Shown here: positions 54,749 through 63,630 of the stretch, piece after piece
How the letters are laid out: each line of letters begins with the position of its first letter
Numbering within the stretch: the stretch's first letter is position 1
Assembly (NCBI GenBank): GCA_017613735.1
Contig: JAGADF010000008.1
Location: 62,001 to 126,000, forward strand
Direction of reading: 5' to 3'
Source: Clostridia bacterium
GTDB lineage: Bacteria; Bacillota; Clostridia; Oscillospirales; Acutalibacteraceae
DNA: 64,000 bases
Notes under the pieces: generated by a model
What the model was told of the DNA's origin: nothing
The model's input: only the letters and a program-made list of their open reading frames with translations
Database searches by the model: none
Made by a program: the position numbers and the translations under genes

Positions 54749-55336
54749 TTACTCCACTCTGAAATCGCCTAACGGATAAAGTCTCGCCTCGGCAGTGCCG
54801 AGAATATAACCGTAAGAGATGAAGCCGACGATATTTGAACGGCTGTCGATAGAATTATTTCTGTTATCGCCCATTACGAAATAGCAGCCCTCGGGAACGG
54901 TTATGGGGAAAGCTATGTCGAACTGTCTTTGAGTAGGCTCCGCGATAAACGGCTCGTGAATGACCTCGCCGTTGATTTTAACAATACCCTCGGTAAAGTT
55001 AATGTCAACCTGATCGCCGCCGACTGCAATTACTCTTTTAACAAGAGGCTCGTTAAGAGCGTTGGGCTGTGTGATTATTACAATGTCGCCGCGCTTGATA
55101 TTGGTGTTGATGGCTTTTACTGCGAGCCAGTCGCCGTCCTTTAAGGTAGGATTCATCGAACCGCCTTCAACGGCAGCTATTCTGAAAATAAATGCGAATA
55201 CAAGAAATACCGCAATAATAGCGACAATAAGCGAATCAAGCCACTCATAAAGCACCTTCCAGAAGCGGGATACTTTTACCTCTTCCGGTCTTTCGGCAGG
55301 CTCGAACGCAACAATCGTGTCCTTTGTCCTTCTCAT
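54749..55336 (-). CDS. lepB: Signal peptidase I (first copy)
   Basis: A 195-residue type I signal peptidase. Membrane helix at about residues 33-52; serine in AVEGGSMNPTLKDGD, lysine in LVKRVIAVGG and box E YFVMGDNRNNSIDSR. The N-terminal cytoplasmic part is longer than in the second copy. I chose ATG 55336 for spacing from the AAAGG site; GTG 55345 is an alternative. It is first in the run lepB-lepB-rbgA-rnhB-yraN-thrC. Confidence 0.95.
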   Translation of the reverse strand: MRRTKDTIVAFEPAERPEEVKVSRFWKVLYEWLDSLIVAIIAVFLVFAFIFRIAAVEGGSMNPTLKDGDWLAVKAINTNIKRGDIVIITQPNALNEPLVKRVIAVGGDQVDINFTEGIVKINGEVIHEPFIAEPTQRQFDIAFPITVPEGCYFVMGDNRNNSIDSRSNIVGFISYGYILGTAEARLYPLGDFRVE

Positions 55337-55411
55337 AATAATCACAACCTTTCAAACCTTTATTATATACTATATTATTAAAAAATAAAAGAGTAAAAAA
55401 CAAATAAATAC

Positions 55412-55440
55412 AAAAAAAGAGCGGATTTTTTTAAATCCGC
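55412..55440 (-). terminator. Terminator after the dockerin protein gene
   Basis: GCGGATTT and AAATCCGC (55421-55440) form the stem. On the minus strand it ends in a long T run (plus-strand A run 55412-55418). Confidence 0.85.
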
Positions 55441-55461
55441 CCTGATTTTAAGAGTGATAAA

Positions 55462-57099
55462 TCATTTAACTCCCGCGACATAATTGAGAATAAGGTCAGC
55501 GTCGTTTTCCGTGATTTCCTTATCTTTATCGAAATCGGCAAGCATAAACCCTACCGCATCGTCAATCGAAGTAAGCGATTTTGAAGCGCGAAGAACAATT
55601 CTGACGTCGACAAGATTCGCTTCGCCGTCGTGATTTACGTCGCCCGCAACCATATCGAGAGGATGAAGAAGCTTAATATCGTCCTCATAGATATTGAACT
55701 GGGGATAAAGCGGATTGGAGTGAATGTCCATCTGCCTGTCGGCAGTCATAAGCCAGGTGTAAATATCGTTATTGTTGCTTTCGATATCGAAGCCTACATG
55801 GTACATATCCTTAATGAACCAAGTGTTCTCGGGGAAATAGCAGGTTGAAGCGTCGATAACGCCGTCGGAAGAAAGATAATTCTTGTCGGTGTATTTCGCC
55901 TGCTTATAGTTTTCACCGAGTGTTTCGCCCAATAAAGCGACGGTGGCGAAGCCTGACGTATGCCTTGTTTCAATAACCGTATCGGCGTTGTAATTCGACC
56001 TGTCGGTGATAGGCGAAATCTGAAGGTTGTAGTTTGAAACTATCGCAATCTTAACGCCCGCATTTTTAGCGTTCTGAAGGATTTCCTTCGCCCTTACCTG
56101 AACGCCGTAGTGATAGGCGTCAATAACGCCTTCAAACGACGGGTCTGCACCTGCAAGCATAGTAGCCTTAGCCTCTTCGTATACCTCGTCGTCAACAAAC
56201 GACCAGATTGACGGATTATAGCCGAAAATCGGAATAAGAACCTCGTCGTAAACTCTGTCAATCTGTTCGTCGACAAGAGTGCTCAGAAGCGGAACAAGTT
56301 TCTTTAAAAGTCCCGTCATTTCGATTACCTTTGAAACGCCCTTTATGGAGATGAGCTGATTTATAAGTCTCTGCGCGCCGGTCTCGTCAAGAACAACCTT
56401 CTTGCAGAAAAGCTGACCTACCATATCAACGCCCGTGAACGCAGACGAAATCATGGTAACGTGGCTTACATCATTATAACCGTATTTCGCAAGATACGCG
56501 CTTGTCATAACGCCGCCCATGGAAATCGCGGCGACGGAGACCTTGCTGTAACCGGTTACCTGCTTGATATGCTGAATATAATCGTTAATCTCGTCAGCGA
56601 TAACCATCGGGTCAATTCGCCAGTCAAGACCGTAAACATAAACCTTATCGGCGCCTACTGCGTCAACAGTAGCCTGAAGAATATCCTTGTCAAGAGCGTC
56701 CGTACAGCCGACATTTTCAATGCCCTCTTCTTCAACGGATTCCCTGAACTGATATTTCAGATGAGTTTCGGGGTATGTTACGCTGCCGTCGGGATTACAC
56801 GCCATGGGCGAAAGCCAGTCCTTAAACGCGGGAATAAGCGTGTCCATAAGAGCGTCGGAATCCTTATCGACAAGGTATTTCGCAACCGAAGGGGCAACCT
56901 TTGCAACAAGAGAAGCCGTCTGGTCGCTCTCAAGCGGGAAAACGTTGTCGCCGTTACCGTCGACAATGGCATACTCCGAAATACCGGTAACAATCAAAAC
57001 CGGATTATAGTTATTTTTCGCCTCGTCCGCAAACGCGGGGACAACAATCAACGCGACAAGAACAAGCGAAAGAATAATGCTGAGTATCTTTTTACGCAC
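55462..57099 (-). CDS. Secreted alpha/beta-hydrolase-like protein with dockerin-type C-terminus
   Basis: A 545-residue exported protein. A signal peptide (RKKILSIILSLVLVALIVVP then AFADE) is followed by a lipase-like region starting NPVLIVTGI and with AAISMGGVM as nucleophile elbow, an A-x-S-x-G variant of GxSxG. Residues about 485-545 hold two calcium-binding dockerin-like repeats, GDVNHDGEANLVDVRIVLR and ADFDKDKEITENDADLIL. Dockerins attach enzymes to cohesin scaffolds, but no scaffold is nearby. GTG 57099 was chosen because AAAGGAGGAG lies just upstream. The substrate is unknown; ester or lipid hydrolysis is inferred. Confidence 0.82.
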   Translation of the reverse strand: MRKKILSIILSLVLVALIVVPAFADEAKNNYNPVLIVTGISEYAIVDGNGDNVFPLESDQTASLVAKVAPSVAKYLVDKDSDALMDTLIPAFKDWLSPMACNPDGSVTYPETHLKYQFRESVEEEGIENVGCTDALDKDILQATVDAVGADKVYVYGLDWRIDPMVIADEINDYIQHIKQVTGYSKVSVAAISMGGVMTSAYLAKYGYNDVSHVTMISSAFTGVDMVGQLFCKKVVLDETGAQRLINQLISIKGVSKVIEMTGLLKKLVPLLSTLVDEQIDRVYDEVLIPIFGYNPSIWSFVDDEVYEEAKATMLAGADPSFEGVIDAYHYGVQVRAKEILQNAKNAGVKIAIVSNYNLQISPITDRSNYNADTVIETRHTSGFATVALLGETLGENYKQAKYTDKNYLSSDGVIDASTCYFPENTWFIKDMYHVGFDIESNNNDIYTWLMTADRQMDIHSNPLYPQFNIYEDDIKLLHPLDMVAGDVNHDGEANLVDVRIVLRASKSLTSIDDAVGFMLADFDKDKEITENDADLILNYVAGVK

Positions 57100-57140
57100 A
57101 AAAACTCCTCCTTTAAGAGAAATCATAATTTAACATTATA

Positions 57141-57169
57141 ATTATAACAAATATGCGTAAAAAATACAA
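57141..57169 (-). promoter_or_regulatory. Promoter of the dockerin protein gene
   Basis: On the minus strand, TTGTAT (57164-57169), 17 bases and TATAAT (57141-57146), about 42 bases upstream of the GTG start. Confidence 0.62.
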
Positions 57170-57177
57170 GTTAAAAA

Positions 57178-57531
57178 TTAATAGGCGTTGCCAAGCCCCA
57201 CGCTTATTGAAAGAGCGTGGTTTATTCTGACCATATCGTTGTTTTCGAGATAGCCGATTCTCTCCTTAAGCCGCTGTTTATCGAGAGTTCTTACCTGTTC
57301 AAGAAGGACTATGGAATCCTTCTGGAGGCCGCAATTATCGGCGTTCACGCTTATATGAGTCGGCAAGGGATTTTTTGTTTTGCGGCTTGTTATCGCGGCG
57401 GCTATAACCGTCGGGCTGAATTTGTTTCCGACGTCGTTCTGAACAATAAGTACCGGTCTTATTCCGCCCTGCTCGCTGCCGACGACGGGACTTAAATCCG
57501 CGTAATAAACCTCTCCGCGTTTTACTGTCAT
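57178..57531 (-). CDS. MazF-type mRNA interferase
   Basis: A 117-residue toxin of the PemK/MazF family that cuts mRNA at short sites. Motifs: VKRGEVYYADLSPVVGSEQG then GIRPVLIVQNDVGN, TVIAAAITSR and LLEQVRTLDKQRLKERIGYL. The start has AAGGGG upstream. The expected small antitoxin gene is not directly upstream: the 158 bases to the next gene hold a terminator and no supported ORF. It may have a distant partner or be chromosomally stabilised. Confidence 0.92.
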   Translation of the reverse strand: MTVKRGEVYYADLSPVVGSEQGGIRPVLIVQNDVGNKFSPTVIAAAITSRKTKNPLPTHISVNADNCGLQKDSIVLLEQVRTLDKQRLKERIGYLENNDMVRINHALSISVGLGNAY

Positions 57532-57635
57532 TTTGTATTCCCCTTTCTGATTTTTTCATTTTTATTGTTGCCATTTTTTTAATTAAATAATCGCAAAATA
57601 ATAAAAAATCAGGACAATACATTCTATGTTTAAAC

Positions 57636-57670
57636 AAAAAGAATGTCCGCGTTAAAAAACACGGACATTC
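57636..57670 (-). terminator. Terminator after the 264-residue membrane protein gene
   Basis: GAATGTCCGCGT and ACACGGACATTC (57641-57670) form a stem with one mismatch. A T run follows on the minus strand. Confidence 0.86.
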
Positions 57671-57689
57671 GCATTTTTAATTATTGAAT

Positions 57690-58484
57690 TTAAACGTTAG
57701 CGGTCTCTTTTTCCTCGCTGACCGAAACAGTTTCGTTATCAAAAAGCTTGTTAAGGTCGTTCTTGCCTCTGTGGCGGTACGGGAAAATCCTTAAGAAAAT
57801 CCAGCCCGCGATTCCGCCGACCGCATTACATACGGTATCGCTCATAGTGTCCATAAGAGCCATACGCAGAAGATAAAGCGTGTTGTAGTTCGGGTCCGCA
57901 GTGTCGAGATTACGCGGCATAAAGATATTTCTGTAGCCGTCGTGGAACATAAGTACGTTCCAGTGCTGAGTATCGCTTCCCTCAAGAAGCTGGTCGCAAG
58001 TAAACTCAAACAGTTCCCATGCAACGCCGAATACGAAGCAAAGCCCGACAGACGCTATAAGAATAAGCGAAACGTTGATTTTCTGACGGTCCCGTTTCTG
58101 GATTGCGCACATAACTTCGTAACAGAGTATTACGCCGATAAAGCAGCCGAAAGCGTGAAGAGCGGCGTCCCACCACCAGATACTGTAATAGAAGCCGAGA
58201 TACGCTCCGCCAAAAGCTCCGAGCCAGATAAAGGGAATTGAAATATTCTGAATCGACGACGGAAGATGGCGTACAAACTTCTTTTCGGGGAAAAGCATAA
58301 AGATTTCCCACAGGAACATAGCAACAAAGTTTGCGCCCATCTGCGCCATATTCTGTTTCGGGTTGATTTCTGATGTTTTTGAGGGGAAGAACATTGCGAC
58401 AAACATCATAACACGGAAAATCCACCAGAATACAAGCTGCCACCATTTCACGTTGTCAAAAATGCGTTTAAAGTATTCTTTCAT
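57690..58484 (-). CDS. Multipass membrane protein, DUF2238/YjdF-like
   Basis: A 264-residue protein with about six membrane helices. Conserved-looking segments are WWDAALHAFGCFIGVILCYE, FGVAWELFEFTCDQ and MDTMSDTVCNAVGGIAGWIF, a D-x-H, WE and D-x-x-D pattern seen in YjdF-like small membrane proteins. The cytoplasmic tail is acidic. I do not know its function. It has its own promoter and terminator, so it is a single-gene unit. Confidence 0.65.
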   Translation of the reverse strand: MKEYFKRIFDNVKWWQLVFWWIFRVMMFVAMFFPSKTSEINPKQNMAQMGANFVAMFLWEIFMLFPEKKFVRHLPSSIQNISIPFIWLGAFGGAYLGFYYSIWWWDAALHAFGCFIGVILCYEVMCAIQKRDRQKINVSLILIASVGLCFVFGVAWELFEFTCDQLLEGSDTQHWNVLMFHDGYRNIFMPRNLDTADPNYNTLYLLRMALMDTMSDTVCNAVGGIAGWIFLRIFPYRHRGKNDLNKLFDNETVSVSEEKETANV

Positions 58485-58514
58485 ATTAACCTCACAATTA
58501 TTTTACTTACTGGA

Positions 58515-58543
58515 ATTGTAAACGAAATTACAATAAAAATCAA
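58515..58543 (-). promoter_or_regulatory. Promoter of the 264-residue membrane protein gene
   Basis: On the minus strand, TTGATT (58538-58543), 17 bases and TACAAT (58515-58520), 31 bases before the start. Confidence 0.62.
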
Positions 58544-58562
58544 CAGGAAAAATTATTCTTAA

Positions 58563-59561
58563 TTATCTCTCCTCGCGGAAATACGGAAGTCCGAGACTTG
58601 CGGGAGGAAGATTTTCACGCTTTTTACGTGCGGATACAATTACAAGAACGATAATCGTTACAAGGTACGGAGCGATTTTAATAATCTCCTGCTTCGACAT
58701 TGTCATATTGGGAATTATGTTGTTCATATAGTTGTGAACAATATAAAGTCCGCCGAAAAGGATTGAGCCGAAAATACTTAAATTCGGACGCCATACCGTA
58801 AAGATAACGAGCGCTATCGCAAGCCAGCCTCTGTCGCCGAAAGCGTCGTTAGACCAGATTCCCGTAGCGTAATCCATTACGTAGTAAAGACCGCCAAGGC
58901 CCGCTATCATACTGCCGATAACCGTTGCGGCATACTTGTTTCTCGAAACATTGATGCCCGCCGCGTCGGCAGTCGCGGGGTTTTCGCCTACGGCTCTTAA
59001 CGACAGTCCCGCTCTTGTTTTATTAAGGAAAATTGTAACGATAATCGCAATTATAATTGCGGCGTAAGCGAGAAAGCTGTATCTTAAAAATACCTCGCCG
59101 AACCAGCCGAGCTTTGAAGCGAACGGAAACGTCTTTGAATAGAAATTACTTGTAACGGTTAGCGTAATTGACGGAACTGCGGAGCCCGTAATCTTTATAA
59201 GGGAGCCTCCGAAGAAATTGCCGAAACCTACGCCGAAAGTCGTAAGCGCAAGGCCCGTTACGTTCTGATTCGCCCTCAAGGTAGTTGTGAGGAACGAATA
59301 GATAAGTCCCATTATAAGAGAGCCGAGCAGGCAGCACAGAAGCGGAATTATTATTGCAAGAAATGCGTTAGCCTGACTCTTGTCCGCAAGCGAGTTTTCA
59401 TAGAGGAAAGCGCCGATAACTCCCGAAATACCGCCGACATACATTATGCCGGGAATACCGAGGTTTAAGTTACCGCTCTTTTCGGTGAGGATTTCGCCCG
59501 TTGAACCGTAAAGCAGCGGAATGCCCTGCATAACCGCGCGATGAAGAAATGATACTAACAT
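58563..59561 (-). CDS. ABC transporter permease, nucleoside/BMP type (NupQ/YufQ-like)
   Basis: A 332-residue membrane permease with about nine helices. Segments such as GIPLLYGSTGEILTEKSGNL then NLGIPGIMY, TRAGLSLRAVGENPATADAA and AGINVSRNKYAATVIGSMIA are typical of the second permease of BMP-dependent transporters. Its start overlaps the stop of the other permease by one base. It is the last gene of the purine/nucleoside transporter operon. Confidence 0.93.
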   Translation of the reverse strand: MLVSFLHRAVMQGIPLLYGSTGEILTEKSGNLNLGIPGIMYVGGISGVIGAFLYENSLADKSQANAFLAIIIPLLCCLLGSLIMGLIYSFLTTTLRANQNVTGLALTTFGVGFGNFFGGSLIKITGSAVPSITLTVTSNFYSKTFPFASKLGWFGEVFLRYSFLAYAAIIIAIIVTIFLNKTRAGLSLRAVGENPATADAAGINVSRNKYAATVIGSMIAGLGGLYYVMDYATGIWSNDAFGDRGWLAIALVIFTVWRPNLSIFGSILFGGLYIVHNYMNNIIPNMTMSKQEIIKIAPYLVTIIVLVIVSARKKRENLPPASLGLPYFREER

Positions 59562-60661
59562 TATGCGTTCTCCTCCTTCTTTGTTAACTTAATCCTGTAA
59601 TTGATAAAGAACTCGCTGCCTATGATGAAGAATATGATTATTCCCGTAATAATATCCGAGAATGAATCGTTAAGCTCAAACACCGAGGCAATTTCAATCG
59701 CGCCCTTCTGAAGAAAGACTATGAGAAGAGACGTGAGAATCATATAAATAGGATTAAATTTTGCAAGCCACGAAACGATAATAGCCGTGAATCCCCTGCC
59801 CGCGGCGGTTTCTCTCGTGAGCGTGTGGTCGGTTCCCGAAACGAGAAGGAAGCCCGCGATACCGCACATAGCGCCCGAAAGGAGCATCGTTCTTATAATA
59901 ACCTTTCTTACGTTGATGCCTATGTATTTCGCGGTGTTTTCGCTTTCGCCGACTACGGAGATTTCGTAGCCGTGCTTGCTGTAATTAAGATAAATGTAAA
60001 TAACAATAGTGAGAACGGCGACAATGAGAATGTTAATAAGATATCTCTGACCGAATAAATCGGGAAGCCATCCTTTATGGGTTACCCCGTTAATAACGCC
60101 GATTGAGCCCGAGCCCTTCGGAACGGACCAGATATAAGCGAAATACGAAACAAGCTGAATCGCAATATAGTTCATCATAAGCGTAAACAGAGTTTCGTTG
60201 GTATTCCATATAGCCTTGAATACGGCGGGAATAACCGCCCATACAGCCGCGGCAAGCATACTCGAAACAATGATGAGCGGAATAAGCAGACCGGTAGGAA
60301 GCTTATTGCCGAGAAGTATCATACATGCCGTCGTCGCAAGTCCGCCTATGAGCACCTGACCTTCGGCGCCGATATTCCAGAATTTCATCCTGAACGCGGG
60401 AGTAACCGCAAGCGAAACGCAAAGAAGCATAGCGACATTCTGAAGAAGAGCCCAGATTCGTCTTGAAGAGCCGACGGCGCCCTTAATCATTGTAGCGTAA
60501 ATGCTTATGGGATTTTCGTGCGTCAGAAGAACAATAATAACTGCGCAGAAAATAAGTGCCGCAACAATCGAGCCGAGTCTTATTGACCAGGACTGAACTG
60601 TCGAAAGGGACGCTCTTTTAACTATATGAAACTTAGGCTCTTTAACCTTTTCGTTATTCAT
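59561..60661 (-). CDS. ABC transporter permease, nucleoside/BMP type (NupP/YufP-like)
   Basis: A 366-residue permease with about eight to ten helices. FRMKFWNIGAEGQVLIGGLA is the family signature, followed by ETLFTLMMNYIAIQLVSYF and SKHGYEISVVGESENTAKYI then GINVRK. It pairs with the downstream permease to form the channel. It overlaps the ATPase gene by eight bases. Confidence 0.93.
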   Translation of the reverse strand: MNNEKVKEPKFHIVKRASLSTVQSWSIRLGSIVAALIFCAVIIVLLTHENPISIYATMIKGAVGSSRRIWALLQNVAMLLCVSLAVTPAFRMKFWNIGAEGQVLIGGLATTACMILLGNKLPTGLLIPLIIVSSMLAAAVWAVIPAVFKAIWNTNETLFTLMMNYIAIQLVSYFAYIWSVPKGSGSIGVINGVTHKGWLPDLFGQRYLINILIVAVLTIVIYIYLNYSKHGYEISVVGESENTAKYIGINVRKVIIRTMLLSGAMCGIAGFLLVSGTDHTLTRETAAGRGFTAIIVSWLAKFNPIYMILTSLLIVFLQKGAIEIASVFELNDSFSDIITGIIIFFIIGSEFFINYRIKLTKKEENA

Positions 60662-62192
60662 TGCCGTCCCCTCCGTTCGTATGTACTTTAGTCATAAGAA
60701 GTCCGATTTCCTCTTTCTTTGTCTGCCTCGCGTCAACAAGTCCCGTTACGCGGCCGCCGCAGATTACGAGGATTTTATCGCACAAATCAATAAGCACGTC
60801 AAGGTCCTCGCCTACAAAGATAACGGCAACTCCCTTTTCCTTCTGCTCATTGAGAAGATTATAAATCATATATGAGGAGTTTATATCAAGTCCTCTTACG
60901 GGATAAGCCGCCATAAGAACCGTCGGCGAAGAGGAAATTTCACGGCCGACAAGTACCTTCTGGACGTTACCGCCGGAAAGACGGCGTACAGGCGTTTTAG
61001 CGTCGGGAGTTACAACCTGCAAATCCTTAATAATTCTGTCAGCCAGTTCCTTGGGCTGTTTTCTGTGAAGGAACGCGCCCCTGCCCTTTCTGTAGGAACG
61101 CAGCATCATATTGTCGATAATATCCATATTGCCGACAAGTCCCATTCCGAGTCTGTCCTCGGGAACGAATGAAAGACGCACGCCGAGATTTCTTATCTGC
61201 ATAGGGGTTTTGTCCCTTAAGCTTTCGGTCTGTTCGGTCTTGGGATTGTTATAGAGAATCTCGCCGCCGCTGACCTTTAAAAGACCTGCAATCGCTTCAA
61301 GAAGTTCCCTCTGACCGCTGCCCGCGATACCCGCTATGCCGAGAATTTCGCCCGATTTAGCGGTAAAGGTTATGTCCTTAAGAACCTGAATGCCCTCGCG
61401 GTTATAATAGTCGACGCCTTTTACGACAAGACGGTCAACGGAATCCGTGGGGTCGCTTCTTTCAATATCAAGACTTACCTTTTCGCCTACCATCATTTCG
61501 GTAAGAATGGACTCGTCAGCCTCGCTTGTGACGATAGTGCCGATATATTTACCCTTACGCAGCACCGAAACTCTGTCGGATATTTCGAGAACCTCGTTGA
61601 GCTTATGGGTAATGATGATAATGGACTTGCCGTCCTCTTTCATCTTTCGAAGAACCGCGAAAAGCTTCTGCGTTTCCTGAGGAGTGAGAACCGCGGTCGG
61701 CTCGTCAAGAATAAGTATGTCCGCTCCGCGGTAAAGGACCTTTACGATTTCAACCGTCTGTTTTTCGGAAACCGACATCTCATATATCTTTTTGTCGAGG
61801 TCGATTTCAAAGCCGTACCTGTCGCAGGTTTCCTTTATTTTCTTCGCGGACGCCTTAATGTCGTATTTTCCGTCGGTAATGCCGAGAACAATGTTCTCCG
61901 TCGCGTTGAAAACGTCGACGAGCTTGAAATGCTGATGAATCATACCGATTTTAAGGTCAAGCGCGTCCTTGGGCGAAGCTATGGCAACCTCCTTGCCGTC
62001 TATGAAAATATGACCTTCGTCGGGAAAATAGATTCCCGCTATCATATTCATAAGAGTCGTCTTGCCGCTTCCGTTTTCACCGAGGATTGAAAGAATCTCG
62101 CCGCGGTTTACGGTGATATCAACATCCTTATTGGCAATTATATGCCCGAAGGTTTTTGTGATACCCTTTAATTCAATTGCAGGGGTACTCAT
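60654..62192 (-). CDS. ABC transporter ATP-binding protein with two ABC domains (NupO/YufO-like)
   Basis: A 512-residue double ATPase driving import. First domain: Walker A GENGSGKTTLMNMIAG (about residues 38-53), a signature region reading YEMSVSEKQTVEIVKVL, and Walker B ADILILDEPTAVLTPQE. Second domain: GIAGSGQRELLEAIAG and RLSGGNVQKVLVGREI, with degenerate residues as usual for this family (AAYPVRGLDI in place of Walker B DEP). The 144-base gap to the BMP gene holds a hairpin that may lower expression of the ATPase and permeases. Confidence 0.95.
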   Translation of the reverse strand: MSTPAIELKGITKTFGHIIANKDVDITVNRGEILSILGENGSGKTTLMNMIAGIYFPDEGHIFIDGKEVAIASPKDALDLKIGMIHQHFKLVDVFNATENIVLGITDGKYDIKASAKKIKETCDRYGFEIDLDKKIYEMSVSEKQTVEIVKVLYRGADILILDEPTAVLTPQETQKLFAVLRKMKEDGKSIIIITHKLNEVLEISDRVSVLRKGKYIGTIVTSEADESILTEMMVGEKVSLDIERSDPTDSVDRLVVKGVDYYNREGIQVLKDITFTAKSGEILGIAGIAGSGQRELLEAIAGLLKVSGGEILYNNPKTEQTESLRDKTPMQIRNLGVRLSFVPEDRLGMGLVGNMDIIDNMMLRSYRKGRGAFLHRKQPKELADRIIKDLQVVTPDAKTPVRRLSGGNVQKVLVGREISSSPTVLMAAYPVRGLDINSSYMIYNLLNEQKEKGVAVIFVGEDLDVLIDLCDKILVICGGRVTGLVDARQTKKEEIGLLMTKVHTNGGDGNE

Positions 62193-62269
62193 TACGATAC
62201 CTCCCCTTTCTCAGCGTTCATAAACGGATTTTCGGGTGAAAATACATTTATCAAGGCTGAGCGTTAAAA

Positions 62270-62303
62270 AGAAAATTCAGCGGGGCAAACTGGGTTGCCC
62301 CGC
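62270..62303 (-). terminator. Partial terminator between the BMP lipoprotein gene and the ATPase gene
   Basis: GCGGGGCAA and TTGCCCCGC (62280-62303) form a stable stem. On the minus strand the tail is TGAATTTTCTTTTT, an interrupted T run. This suits partial termination, leaving more binding-protein mRNA than transporter mRNA. Confidence 0.72.
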
Positions 62304-62336
62304 CGTTATTCACTTTAAAATGAAGAATTCGAAGGA

Positions 62337-63569
62337 TTAGTACTTCTCGTTGAGGAGCTTAATGCCGTCAATTCTCAGATCAAAGTAAGGAGCCGAACGG
62401 AAGTTGGACTCAAGGAACTCACCGTCTTTGATAACTTCTGTGTCGGGTGTGTAGTCAGCGTCGGAATCAACGTCTGCCTTATAGCTGTCGAGAGCTTTGC
62501 CGTCAACTGTGAATGCAGATGTGTCGAATACCTTGACTGTGCCTGCTTCGATAGCAGCCTTAACTTCGTCAATCTTAGCCTGTGTGCCTTCAGCGGCAGC
62601 CTTTTCATTTACAGGTGTAAGAGCAACAGAACCGGTAGCGATAGTGCCTGTCCAGTCAGTGTCAATAGCTTTGCCGTCGTTGATGCAGCCGATAATGTAC
62701 TCGAAATAGGGTTCCCAGTCGATTCTTGAAGAAACGATGAAGGTGTTCGGGCACTGCTCGGCGGTGCTTCCGTTGTAAGAAATGTCAGGAACGCCTGCAG
62801 TCTCACAAGCTGTGGGAGCGCCCATTGAGTCAGCGTGCTGGCTGATAAGGTTACAACCGTCGTTGATAAGAAGAGTAGCAGCCTCTTTTTCAGCTGTCTC
62901 GTCATACCATGAACCGGTGAACTGAACTTCCATTGTAACGGTCGGGCAAATTGAGCGAGCGCCAAGGAAGAAAGATGTGTAACCGGAAATAACCTCTGCA
63001 TAGGTGAAAGCGCCTACATAACCGATTTTAGCGTTATCAGCAGTAACAACTGTACCGTTGATTTCAGTGCCTTTTTCGATCATTTCGTTGAGCTTCATGC
63101 CTGCAGCAACGCCTGCAAGATATCTGCCTTCATAGATTGAAGCGAAAGCATTGTGATAGTTTGCAAGTCCTTCAGTGTGAGCCTTTGTGCCGGTAGCGTG
63201 GCAGAACTGAACGTCAGTAAACTCTTTTGCAGCCTGAATCATGAAATCTTCATGGCCGAAGGAGTCTGCGAAGACGATTTTGCAGCCCTGGTCAGCAAGG
63301 TCAGCGGCAGTCTCATAGCACTCGCTGCTCTCGGGGATGTTTGTCTTGATGATAGCTTCAACACCGAGTTTTTCGCAAGCTGCTTTAGCGCCGTTGATGA
63401 AGTTAAGGTCGTAAGTTGAGTTTTCATCATGAAGCATAATGAAACCGATCTTAAGCTTCTCAGCCGTCTCAGGCTCATTTGTGGGTTCTTTCTTAGTGCA
63501 AGCTGCGAATACGCCGACAGCAAGAGCAACTACAAGAAGAACCGCAAGGATTTTTGTAGCCTTTTTCAT
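62337..63569 (-). CDS. BMP-family substrate-binding lipoprotein (purine nucleoside type)
   Basis: A 410-residue lipoprotein. The signal peptide ends in a lipobox-like VFAAC with the lipidated cysteine at about residue 24. The mature part has the Med/BMP domain: LKIGFIMLHDENSTYDLNFI, GRYLAGVAAGMKL, IGYVGAFTYAEVISGYTSFF and ISQHADSMGAPTACE. BMP proteins bind nucleosides or related ligands. The gene lies between xpt and the nucleoside-type ABC genes, which favours a purine nucleoside ligand. Start ATG 63569 with GGAGG upstream. Confidence 0.94.
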   Translation of the reverse strand: MKKATKILAVLLVVALAVGVFAACTKKEPTNEPETAEKLKIGFIMLHDENSTYDLNFINGAKAACEKLGVEAIIKTNIPESSECYETAADLADQGCKIVFADSFGHEDFMIQAAKEFTDVQFCHATGTKAHTEGLANYHNAFASIYEGRYLAGVAAGMKLNEMIEKGTEINGTVVTADNAKIGYVGAFTYAEVISGYTSFFLGARSICPTVTMEVQFTGSWYDETAEKEAATLLINDGCNLISQHADSMGAPTACETAGVPDISYNGSTAEQCPNTFIVSSRIDWEPYFEYIIGCINDGKAIDTDWTGTIATGSVALTPVNEKAAAEGTQAKIDEVKAAIEAGTVKVFDTSAFTVDGKALDSYKADVDSDADYTPDTEVIKDGEFLESNFRSAPYFDLRIDGIKLLNEKY

Positions 63570-63583
63570 TGTGTTTGACCTCC

Positions 63584-63601
63584 AACAAAAATATTTTTGT
63601 T
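63584..63601. repeat. Perfect palindrome just before the BMP gene ribosome site
   Basis: AACAAAAATATTTTTGTT is an 18-base perfect inverted repeat that ends immediately before the GGAGG of the BMP gene on the minus strand. With no loop it would act as a DNA operator rather than an RNA hairpin, though AT-rich palindromes also arise by chance. Confidence 0.4.
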
Positions 63602-63630
63602 ATATAAATGGGGTTCCCCCCAAGCTAACC

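Noticed and set aside
57335..57637. Minus-strand ORF overlapping mazF as a possible antitoxin
   Set aside because: It runs through the mazF coding region in another frame, crosses the upstream terminator, is rich in Arg/Lys shadow codons and has no antitoxin features.
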